Source of the DNA: Porphyra umbilicalis
Lineage: Eukaryota; Rhodophyta; Bangiophyceae; Bangiales; Bangiaceae
Direction: 5' to 3'
Length of the DNA: 64,000 nucleotides
Assembly: GCA_002049455.2 (NCBI GenBank)
Contig: KV918992.1
Coordinates: 1-64,000 of the forward strand
Of this stretch, positions 53,599 through 62,989 are shown one piece after another. The notes beneath the pieces are model-generated. The model had not been told where the DNA came from, ran no database searches, and was given only the letters and a program-made list of their open reading frames with translations. How positions within the stretch are numbered: position 1 is the first letter of the stretch; each line of letters begins with the position of its first letter. Both the position numbers and the translations under genes were made by a program.

Positions 53599-54981
53599 AT
53601 GACGACTGCCGTCGCTGTGCCCCGCGTCGTCGGGCCGACGCCCCCTGTCCCCGCTAGCCTGACCGCTATTGCGGCCGCTCGTGCCACCTCCCCTGTCCCC
53701 ACTGCGGCCAGCCCCGTCGGGTCACCCGTCTCGGCCGCCGCGCCTCCTACGACGGCGGCCGTGCCCAAGGTGACAACGACGACGCCCTCCCCGTCGGAGC
53801 GGTACTGCTGCCCCCACCCGGGGTGCTCCCGCGCCTTCTCAAGGTCCTACAACCTGAAGGCCCACCGCCGCATCCACAGTGGCGACCGCCCGTTTGTGTG
53901 CGTTGTCCCGGCCTGTGGCAAGACCTTCCGCTGGCGGAGCAGCTTGACGTCCCACACGGCCTGGCACGCCCGGCAGGGTGATCGCCCGACCGGGGCACCA
54001 ACTGGCTCACCTGCCAAGGGAAAGGCAGCGGCGGCGGCGGCGGCCGCCGCCGCCGCCGCTGCGGCGGCAACTGCGGCTGCGGCGGCGGCGGCCAGCAAGG
54101 CCGCGGCTGCGGCCGCTGCTACCACGCCAGCTGTGCAGCCGCCGTCGTCTGCTGCTGCCTCTGCTGCGACCGCTGCTCCGCAGAGGCCAACAACGAGCAG
54201 TACGGCTGGTGTACCGGCCGCCCCCAGGACGTTGGCTCCCCCCGTGGCGCCGGCCTCGTCCGCCCCGCTGCGCCCCGCTGCGGCCGTGAAGCCGGTCCAG
54301 CCGGTGGTGGTTCCCGCCGCCGCCAAGGCGACCATGGCTTCCCTCGTCAAGACGCCTGCCACTATGGCGGCGGCGCTGCCTGCGGGCCCCTTCCCCGTGC
54401 TGCAAGCGACTGCAGTACGGGCGACTGTTGGCTCTAGCCCGCGGCCAGCGGTGCGGCTCTCCTCGCCCACGGGCTCGTCTGTGTCGGCGGTGACTTCTAC
54501 GACGGGTAGCCAGAAGCGGCCACGCACGACTATGGACAGCTCCTTGCCGACCATGTCTCGTTGCAGCACGGTAGTGCAGGACGACAGCGAGCCGCGCACC
54601 AAGAAGGCGGCGGTGTCGCACCCTGCCTCGGTAATGGTTGTCCCAGTACCCCCGCCCGCCGTGCAAGCTGTGGCCGAGCCTGAGGACTACGTCACCGTGC
54701 CCGGGTCGCCAATGACCTTGGAGGACGACTCGGACTCGTACGCGTCGTTTGAGCTGCTAGACAGCGTGGACACGGTGCACCCAGATTTGGGGTCGGTCGG
54801 TGGACTGGTTACCCGGGACCTCGAGTCTGCTGGACTCGTCAACATGAGCGCCATCATGTCGGAGAGCGCCGCCAACGCGATGTTTACATGCATCTCCCCG
54901 GGCATCCCGCAATTGGATCTGGACAGCTCGCTGCCGCTGCTTGACCTGGACGCGTTGCAATCCCTCTTCCCGGAGCAGTAG
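53599..54981 (+). CDS. C2H2 zinc-finger protein, two fingers, probable transcription factor
   Basis: ATG 53599 is in strong context (CCCACCATGACG) and the product has 460 residues. Two adjacent TFIIIA-type fingers occur. Finger 1 has C71, C76, H89 and H93 (CPHPGCSRAFSRSYNLKAH); finger 2 has C101, C106, H119 and H123 (CVVPACGKTFRWRSSLTSH). They are joined by a canonical SGDRPF linker. Pro/Ser/Thr-rich sequence precedes the fingers, and long poly-Ala tracts (about residues 138-170) follow. A Pro/Ala-rich middle and an acidic C-terminus (LEDDSDSYASFELLDSVD; LPLLDLDALQSLFPEQ) resembling an activation domain complete the protein. Two fingers suggest a short DNA site. No intron is apparent. The target and process cannot be inferred. 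Confidence 0.88.
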   Translation: MTTAVAVPRVVGPTPPVPASLTAIAAARATSPVPTAASPVGSPVSAAAPPTTAAVPKVTTTTPSPSERYCCPHPGCSRAFSRSYNLKAHRRIHSGDRPFVCVVPACGKTFRWRSSLTSHTAWHARQGDRPTGAPTGSPAKGKAAAAAAAAAAAAAAATAAAAAAASKAAAAAAATTPAVQPPSSAAASAATAAPQRPTTSSTAGVPAAPRTLAPPVAPASSAPLRPAAAVKPVQPVVVPAAAKATMASLVKTPATMAAALPAGPFPVLQATAVRATVGSSPRPAVRLSSPTGSSVSAVTSTTGSQKRPRTTMDSSLPTMSRCSTVVQDDSEPRTKKAAVSHPASVMVVPVPPPAVQAVAEPEDYVTVPGSPMTLEDDSDSYASFELLDSVDTVHPDLGSVGGLVTRDLESAGLVNMSAIMSESAANAMFTCISPGIPQLDLDSSLPLLDLDALQSLFPEQ

Positions 54982-57900
54982 CTTCCTCGCCCGGCTCTCA
55001 GCGTCATCGTCGGCGTACCCATTCACTCAGCGCGGCGCGGTTCTTGGTTGACCTTGTGTGTATCTTTTTTTTTTGCTTCGCTGGATTGTTTTGTCTTTCT
55101 TGCGTGTGTCCTCCCTTAATGTATTTTTCCTTGTCTGTTCCACGCCTGTTGTTTCTTCCCCTTTTACCTCACTTGCTGTACATACAAGACTGCAAGCTTA
55201 CGCTACATCGCTCGAATCGTAAAACACCTAGGACTTCGTATTGTTTCCCAGCCTCGTTGCCCGACCCCTGTCCACCCACCGGTCGACTTGCATTTTGACG
55301 CGGCACGCACCAGGCTGACGGCTCGTACAGCCGCGTATCGCCTGAATGTCGGGCACCCCGGCCGCCATCGCCAAGGCTAGCACTGCTGCGACCAACCCAT
55401 TTGTGGCAGACGAGCCACCACCTTCGCCACAGGTCATCGTGTCAGCGACTTGCCACGCTTGCAAGCGCACCAGGTCGCTACCCTCTCTGTGGCTAGGATC
55501 ATGCAAGGACGCCGCCACCTTCTATTGGAACGGTCCAAGGGTCGTCGACTCTGGAGAATCGCACCAGGCCAACGCGCTGTCCCCCCATCCCCCCCACCCC
55601 CCCGCCCACCCGCCCCCGCCCGCCCCCGCCCGCCCGTGACCAAGCGCTGGAAGGCCACTCTAGGGCGGTCCGGACGAAGTTGTTCAAATCCGAGGGGTCT
55701 GGATCGTGTCGTCACCCCTGGGCCTGCCGCGTCGGCCAGCGCCGCCACGCCACCGGCGGTGACCGGGTCACGAGGCACGAAAAAAATGAAACGGGGGCGG
55801 CGACCGGTGCGGCTGACAAAGCTCCGTCGGTGGCGGCGGTCGCAGACCACTGGCAGCTGCCGGACAAACACCCACCGTTGGGGCGGTTGGGAAGCGTTCG
55901 GGACCACTGCGAAGCAAACAGACAGACGGTTGGATGCGGTGCACTCTCTCTCGAGCTCTCGAATGCGTGGCAGGTGGGTGGGAAGCACAGCGAAGCGTTG
56001 TAATACACCAAAGGCCAAAGCGCCTGCAAGAGGTGCGCTGCTGGCAGTTGACACACACCCACACACGCGCGGTTCGAACAGTGCTGCTGGCGGGGCCCAA
56101 CTGCAACTGTCACTGTCGGCGTGTTTGCTGCCGGCATCTACTGTGCGACGGCTCTGTGGGTCTGTGCAAGGGGGGTGTGGGTGACCCCATGGGGCTCACG
56201 TGTGAGGCGGACAGCCGCGCAGTGTGTCGTCAGCCACGACTCAACGGCGGCATCGCCGGCCCCTGGGGTGGGGTGCCCATGCACTTGATCCGCGCTTGTG
56301 GGTGGCCCAGCGCATGCGCGTTCGTTGTGCTTCGCTCAACGGCAGCTCTCCCGCGTCTCGCGTTCCCCATTCCGGATTTGTCGCACCAAAGTCAATCAAT
56401 ATGTATCAATCTAATCTATGGGCCAATAGGAGCGTGGGTCACGCCACAGCGATCGTGACCAGTTTAGTGGGCACTTCAAAAATGCCGATGCCGTCCGGCG
56501 CGTCAACGAGCTGTTCGACAAAGCACGTGGACCAGTGGTTGAGGCCCTTTCGCAGACCGCTTTCGCAGAAGATGGGGCCCGCGATTCGAAGCTCCTATTG
56601 GCTCGTGACGGTCGCCGCGGGGTGCGCTGCAGCCCGGTGCATCCCCGATTTGTCAACATACGCGGCCGCGCCGCGTATGTTGACAACCCCGGGATGCACC
56701 GCGCTGCACGTAGTTCCGGCGAAGGCGCAAGAGTTGACATCAGTAAATTTACTATTTGAAGATCAATTTGTCTCTATCCAACCCCCAATTCTGTCCCTGT
56801 GACCGGCGGCGACCGCATCAGCCCGTCTGACAAACCACTCTCGTCACTTCGCCTCGCGGAACCCATTCTTGTGTCTTGCCCCTACGTCAACAACATCCCT
56901 TCCACCTGTTCACCAACCAACCACAGCCTCTTATATTCCTGCCGAACGGCTGCGGTCGCTGCTGACACAGCAAGATCTTCCGACAGACTGACTGGTACAG
57001 CGTGGCGGCGTGCACGCAAAATACTTCACAGATGTCAATGTTGCTACCGCCTCCCCAGTATCACATGGCCAGAGCTGTACGACAAGAATGATATCGCCTG
57101 CGATGTGAAAGACAAAAGCTCAAAAAGCCAACCAGGTCGACGACGGCATCCGCTGGCGTGCGCATGGCGCAGGAGCCCTGTCGCGGGCCTGCACGTCGTC
57201 AATATCAGAACGAGTGCTTAAGCCAGGGGATGGAGAGGATAAAACACGCCGAGGACACATGGTCGCAGACACCATATCGACATGCGTCGCGGAGGCAGTC
57301 TGCCAAACGGGCGGGTACATCGTGGTACGAGTCGGTGCGAAGGTGGCCATCTAGAACGTCCAGGCCAGTATTGACAGTATTGATATCAATCAATTGGATC
57401 GTACTGGGAATATACTTGGCTCGCGTGCCTCGTAAATACAGTAACGCTCTGTCTGGTGCCCGCATGTTCTTTCGCAGATAATGCACCCCGGTTCAGCGGG
57501 CCCGGCGGAACTGCGAAACGTGCTGCGAACGGGCCTGACTCGGCTAACGACTCGACCCGTGCTGCACATGCGACCCGCAGTTTGCACCGGGGCCGGTTCA
57601 AATGCTGCACGCGGGCCACTGGGGGGACCGATAAAAATACAAACCAACGGCCCGCCCGGCGTGTGCAATCACTGATTGCGCCGTCTCCTGAAAACCCTTG
57701 GGGCCCCAAGGGTTATCAGCCCCCCCGGGGGGTTTGCTTGGCGGGGGGGAGCTCTGGCGCTGACCGTGTCTTTCTGTTGAGGTCCTGGATTTTTCAGCGG
57801 CGGGGCTACGAGCCCCCGCGCCGCGACGCGCTCACCGTCGGGTGCGCGCATCTGGGCGAGCTCTCCCGCTGCATGTTCTCGACCCGTCGGCCCGTCCCAC

Positions 57901-58183
57901 CTGCCGCCCGACTCCACTTCTCCGCCGTTGCGGCGTCCACCAAGACAAAAGGAATAGTACGTCAGGAGGGCAATGCCAGAGGACGCAGCCGTCGCCGACA
58001 CACCACGACCGTGTGGGTGCCGCTGGCTGCCCCGCCCGTCTGCCAACTGTCCCGACAGCTTGTCCGCGGGCGGTGGCGGTGCGCTCGCGGCGCCGCTCCG
58101 GTCGGCCCGCCGCGCGCGTGCACCCCCGCCATCCACACGCGAGGGAAGGGGCAATGGGGGACAAACGCTGCCCCGCGTCCGCC
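54982..58183. other. Long intergenic region; 3' flank of the zinc-finger gene, then unassigned DNA
   Basis: 55040-55200 is T-rich and probably holds 3' UTR and polyadenylation signals. Overlapping open frames on both strands at 55434-56184 have no known family. A strong palindrome sits at 56627-56706. 57.46-58.18 kb downstream of the glycosyltransferase has open frames without recognisable content. Confidence 0.4.
56627..56706. repeat. Long near-perfect palindrome (about 80 bp)
   Basis: The centre TACGCGGCCGCGCCGCGTA is flanked by TTGTCAACA and TGTTGACAA. Outer arms share GGTGCATCCC / GGGATGCACC and GCAGC / GCTGC. It could extrude as a cruciform or be a relic of a small inverted-repeat element. 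Confidence 0.8.
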
Positions 58184-60481
58184 CTACGCCCCCAGCGCGT
58201 GCGCATTGACGGGCGGCGGCCGCCCTGCGCGCGGCGGCGGCGGCGGCAGACGCAGAAGCGGCGCGCCGACGGCTGACCCCCACCGTGCCTCGAGGCCGAC
58301 GGTCGGCTGGGTGACGGTGCGGGCGCCCGGCCGCGGGGCGGCCGCCCCCCCCCCCCCCCCGACCCCGTGGCGGCGGCGGCGGCCGCCACCCCGCGCGCCG
58401 CAGCCACGTCGAGCCGCCGCAGGGCGGCCAAGTGACTGCGCACCGCCGCCGCCTCGTCCGTCGCCAACCCCCCCCAGCGCCCTGCGTCCGACACGCCCAC
58501 GTCGAGGAGCGCGCCCGCCAACACGTCGGGCGCGCCCATGGCCAGCCGCGCGGTGTGGAGGCACGCGGCGAGCAGCTCCCCCCGCGCGTCCCCGCACCGC
58601 TTGTCGTGCCACACGTGGAGGAGGCCCGGCTCCGCGACGCGCACAATGGCCAGGTGGGGGCGGCGGCCCCCCCCCCCCCCCCCCCCCCCCCCCCAGCGGG
58701 CGGGGCCTCCCCCGCGAGGGCCTGGTAGAGCGCGACGTCCTCCCACCCCCACCCGCGGTACGCGGTGGCAGCGTCGGCGTAGCCGCCCGCCGCCCCAAAA
58801 AAGTCAGACCGGTGCACACACACGTGGCCAAAGGCGCCACCGCGCCACGCGCCAACGTTGGGGGCCGGCCCGCCGACGCCCCCAGTGTCGGCGCCCTCGT
58901 CGCCGGGATCCCCGCCGCCGGGGTTGGCCCGCCCGACGCCCGGATACAGGGCGTACATGATGGGGAAGGCGGCTTGCCGCCCGCGGATGGCGCCAAAGCG
59001 GCACGCGTCGAGCGTCGCCGCGTCCCACACCACGTCCACGTCGGCGAAAAAGAGGAGCGCGCCGTCCCCCGCCGCCGCCGCGCCCGTTCGGAGGGCGACG
59101 GCGCGGGAAAAGGCGGCGCCGCTGCGGCTGCTACGGGCGCCGCCGCCGCCGCCACCCGCGTCGCCCGCCGTCGGCACGACCGTCACCGACGCGGGGATGC
59201 CCTCCACCGCGTCAACGTGCACGCCTGGGAGGGCGGCGGTGCGGACGGCCGCCTCCACGGCGGCCACGGCGGGGCCGCGGCGGACGCTGCCGCCGCCGCC
59301 GCCGCCGCCGCCGCTCCCCGTGGCGGAAGGCCCCGCCTCAAAGACGGCCAGAATGGCGACCACGTGCACGCGGCCGCTCGCGCGCGCGGCCGCAAAGCCG
59401 TCGAGCCACCGCCGCAGCGCCGCGGGCCGCCCCGCCAGCGGCACGACGACGGTGATCGGGACGGACGGGGGCGTGACGCCCTCCTCCAGCGCGACCACGC
59501 ACCCGCCGTCGAGGCCGCGGGAGACGGTCACGGCCGCCGCCACGTCGCGGCCGCGGCGGAGGTAGTGCGCGTGCAGCCGCACCTCCACGCCGGCGGTGCG
59601 GCTGAGGCGGTAGTCGGCGCGGCGGACCGACCAGCCGGGGGGGGGGGGCGGGGACGCCACCACCGGCGGGTCGTCGCCTTTGGTGGTGGGGGGGGAGGGG
59701 GGGGTGTGCCCAGCCGCGCAGCCGCCCACCGCCACCATCGGCGGGCAGGTGGCGCCGTGGCGGCGCCGGTGGCGGCGATGGGCGGCGTCGTGGGGTCACC
59801 CGCGGCGGCGGCGAGCGCGGCGGCGGCCACAACGGCGGCGGCGGCAATATCGCCCGCCACCCCCGGCGCGCAGCCGGCGGCCCCCGCCAGCACGCACCCC
59901 GCGTCGGCGTGGAGCGAATAGTACATGGAGGCGGTTGCTTTGAGGGTGACCGCCGACCACGGCTGTGTCGTGCCGTCTGACGCGGCGTGCCGCCTCACGA
60001 GCGCGCACGCGTCTCTGTCGCCGCCGCCGCCGCCGTCATCCCTGCCGGCCCCGCCGCCAAGGAGGCCACCCGCAGCGTCCCCGCCTGCGGCAACGGCTGC
60101 CGCCGCCGCGGCGGCGCGGGGAAAGGGAAAAGCCCCCACGGGGGACGAGGCCAGCAGGGACCCCGGGAGGGACGCGGCGGCCGCCACGGTGGCGGTTCGG
60201 GACGACGCGGCGGCGGCAGCGGCTGCCGGCGGGGGCTCCCCGGCCACCCGGCTGCCGCCGCCGCGGCCGCTGCTGTCGCGCGGCGGTGCCGACAGCAGCA
60301 CCGCCGCCGCGAGGAGGAGGGCGAGCAGCACCGTCACCCCAGCGGCGGCTGCCGCAGCGGTGGCTACGGCGGTGCGGCCGTGGCCGCGGGGGAGGACGAC
60401 CCCCCGAGCCGCCGCACGTACCGCCCGTAGCAGCCGTGGTGGGAGCGTCAGCCGCGGCGGCCGCCGGGGGGGCGCGGCCAT
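58184..60481 (-). CDS. Chondroitin N-acetylgalactosaminyltransferase-like glycosyltransferase, type II Golgi protein
   Basis: From ATG 60481 (MAAPPRRPPRLTLPPRLLRA) a hydrophobic anchor VTVLLALLLAAAVLLSA near residue 55 is followed by a disordered stem. The luminal domain shows VPITVVVPLAGRPAALRRWL at the start of the fold and FFADVDVVWD with the DVD metal-binding motif. It also shows HVCVHRSDFFGAAGGY, GWGWEDVALYQ, and LLHVWHDKRCGD followed by an LAACLHT stretch. These correspond in order to the GT7/CHGN domain of animal CSGalNAcT enzymes (YRSDF, GWGGEDVHLY, HLWHEKRC). The sequence changes frame at C or G runs: near 59640-59700 in the stem, at 58670-58694 inside the domain, and near 58341-58359 at the end. 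The C-terminus is therefore uncertain. In a red alga the acceptor would more likely be a cell-wall galactan than chondroitin; that is inference. Confidence 0.78.
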
Positions 60482-61455
60482 GTCCCCGCCGCCGGGGGGG
60501 GGAGAGCGGGGCGCCACGTCAGTGTCGGGTGGACGCAGCCGTCGCAGACGCCAGGGGGGAAGGTCAGCAGGAGCGGGATGGGGGAAAGACGGAATGGGGG
60601 AAGGCAGAGTCGGGGAAGGTGTGGTGCGGCGCGGGGAGGCAGAGGCGGCGGGCGAGCCCGCCGCGGACCGCGCCGGGACGGCGGCCAGCGGGCCGTCGAG
60701 CGGTCGCGGTCGCGCCGTTGCGGGCGCCAGCGAGCCCGAAACGGCTCCTCAGTCACACGTCTAGGCCGACGCGTCTTTCGTCCGCCCTCTTACAGTTGCA
60801 GGAATTGTGGCGAAGGGCGCACGCAGTCCCCCCAGTTGGATTTCATGAACCGCAACCGAAGGTGAAGGAGCGCGACAAGCCTCGGAGCGTGAGGCATGAC
60901 AAGAAAAAAGCGCAGCAGCTCCGGTTGGGTTCACTCGCGCCGCCCCCCACACAGTCGTGGTCATGCCCTCTCCCCCTCCCCTCCTCTGCCCAACCGCATC
61001 ACATTAACGGCGGTGGCAGCGGCCGCAGAGGCGGCCGTGAGCAGCGGCGAGGGAGGCAGCGGAGCAGCAGCGTCGGCAGCAGCCTGCCGCTGATCGAGGC
61101 CACGGCAGCGAGGCAGCACCAACGCCAATGTTGCTGCGCGCCAGCCGCCGATGCCGGCATGCCGCCGCCGCCACTGGCGTCACCACTGGCGTCCCCACCG
61201 ACCGCCTCCGCCGCGGCCACCGTCGCCACCGTCGGCGGCGGCAGCGGCCAACGCTCTCCCATCCGCGACTGGTGGCAGGCGGCGGCGGACGCCGCGGCGG
61301 CGGACGCTGCGGCGGCGGGTGGCATTGCTGTCGCCACGGCTGCCGCGTTCGTGGCGGCCGTGCCGCCGTAGCGGCAAACGACCGCGCGACGGGCGTCGCG
61401 TAGTGGCCCCGCGACGGCTGGCGGCTGCCGCGGTCGTTGCGGCGGTGCCACCGCC
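60482..61455. other. Divergent intergenic region
   Basis: It lies between a minus-strand and a plus-strand gene, so it probably holds both promoters. 60770-61000 is less GC-rich. A plus-strand frame ending at 61371 (QRSPIRDWWQAAADAAAADA) may be an upstream coding piece but has no family. Confidence 0.4.
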
Positions 61456-61962
61456 ATGGAGCGGTCCCAAGTCGACCGGTGCGAGGCGTTTGGCGTTGGC
61501 CCGCCTGGCGAGCCGGCGAGCGCCGCTGCCATCCTCCTCTCCATCATTGTCATCCTTCCCGAGGCGATCGCCATGGTCGTGCTCGTGATGAGCACTGGCC
61601 GCTGGGCGTGCCGCAGCTACATCACCCTCTTCCTGGTACTGTTGCCTGGCCTGACGTCCACCCCAAGTATCATCTCGTTGGCCACGGGGCAGGTGTCAGG
61701 CGACCGATGGCGAGGCGCCACCATGCGGGAGCACGTGGCGGTCGAGGTGGGCGTGTCCATGGCGGCCGACCGCACAGGGGCGGTGGACCTGCGGCGCATA
61801 ACGGGGTTTCCCATCTTCCGCACAAGACAAGGATTGTCATACGGCGGATGGGCTTCCGCCCCCGGCTCCTCGCCGGCCTTTCCGCGGGTGCGTCGACAAG
61901 CCGCGAAAGCGGGGGCTCCCGCGACGGCGGCGGCGGCTCTAGCGGCGGTGGTGGGACGGTAG
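61456..61962 (+). CDS. Putative small membrane protein, unknown
   Basis: The ATG is in strong context (ACCGCCATGGAG) and the product has 168 residues. Two hydrophobic stretches lie at residues about 22-46 (AAAILLSIIVILPEAIAMVV) and 53-72 (SYITLFLVLLPGLTS). A polar region with few repeats follows, with an Ala-rich end. Composition is balanced compared with the surrounding low-complexity DNA, which favours coding. No family is recognised, and an upstream exon is possible. Confidence 0.35.
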   Translation: MERSQVDRCEAFGVGPPGEPASAAAILLSIIVILPEAIAMVVLVMSTGRWACRSYITLFLVLLPGLTSTPSIISLATGQVSGDRWRGATMREHVAVEVGVSMAADRTGAVDLRRITGFPIFRTRQGLSYGGWASAPGSSPAFPRVRRQAAKAGAPATAAAALAAVVGR

Positions 61963-62619
61963 AGACACACAACCCGTGGGCGCGGTCGGCGCAGTGACGA
62001 CGCTGCCATGGGACAACCCGCCGGCCATGGGCACATCCACCGCGGGTGGGGAGATTGCCGTGAGGCGGCCGCCGAGTCGGACCGTCAACCGTCTTTGTCG
62101 CAAATCGCGTCGCCGCACGCTGCGTCGCCCCCCCCGCCGCCGCCCACCGGCGCACCCCGCCGGCTGGCGCGGCGGGTGTGGCGACGACGGCCACGAGGCG
62201 GCCCGCGCGCGCAGCTGCACCGCCGCCCGCCGCCGCCCCGCCCCGCCGCGGGGCCGCCCCGCCAGCGGCCCAGGGGCCGTGACCGCGACAGACGCGGCGA
62301 CCGGCGGGCGGCGGTGGCAACGCCGCCGCGGCGGCGCGGCGGCGGCCGGGGAGGGGGACCACCCCCCCCCGCGCCGCCGCGCGTGCAGCATGCAAAAGCC
62401 GGGGGGGGGGGCGCGTCGGCGGCGGCAGCGGCCGCCGGGGGGCGCCCGCCACGTGCGGGCGGCCGCCGGGGGGGGGGGGCGCGGCGCGCGCCGGGGGTGT
62501 GCCACCCGCGCCCGCGTCGAGCGCCGATTCGCGACGCGGATCAAGCGGATGGACATTGGCGCCACGACGGTGGCGCGGCGGTGCGGCGGTGGTGGGTCGT
62601 CCACGGCTCGCGCCGGCGC
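61963..62619. other. Intergenic GC-rich low-complexity DNA
   Basis: CGCC/GGCGGC runs and several G8-G10 tracts are present. Open frames on both strands are explained by composition. Confidence 0.45.
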
Positions 62620-62894
62620 GCTAGTGTCTATTCTACTGCTCCCGAGGCTCAAATGAGGCTCCCTCTCATATGGCCTGGAAAGGCGCCCTTTTTGGGGTGT
62701 CTGGGGCACCCCCTCCGAGTTTTCATCGTACACAGCCGCCGAGTTGGCCCATAGGTGAGTGGACTGCGCCGAGTCCAGATCTATTCTCAGAAAGAGCAGC
62801 CGAGGCCGGGAACATGGTCACAGAGAGGCATCGAAAACAGCCTCAAATGAGGGGAATCGGCTCAAATGAGGCGGCCAGTAGAATAGACACTAGC
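62620..62894. mobile_element. MITE, about 270 bp, TA/CTAG flanked
   Basis: GCTAGTGTCTATTCTACT (62620-62637) is perfectly inverted at 62877-62894. Taking TA as the target gives a 267-bp element with 14-bp TIRs (GTGTCTATTCTACT). The interior has three copies of CTCAAATGAGG at 62648-62876 and no coding capacity. It is AT-richer than its surroundings and ends about 95 bp before the p40 start codon. Confidence 0.85.
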
Positions 62895-62989
62895 AGACGG
62901 CGCGCGCCCACGGAGCGGATCGCCCGCCCTCCTCGACGTCCTCGCGGGGCAGCGGTCGGCCGCTCGCGGGCGTGGCGGCGCCGTCCACC

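Noticed and set aside
55434-56184. Overlapping frames of 210 and 244 codons on opposite strands
   Set aside because: No family, no start context and mutual overlap; both are compatible with chance in stop-poor DNA.
56423-56601. 11-bp inverted CCAATAGGAGC as a MITE
   Set aside because: The match does not extend and no target duplication is found; too short to support an element.
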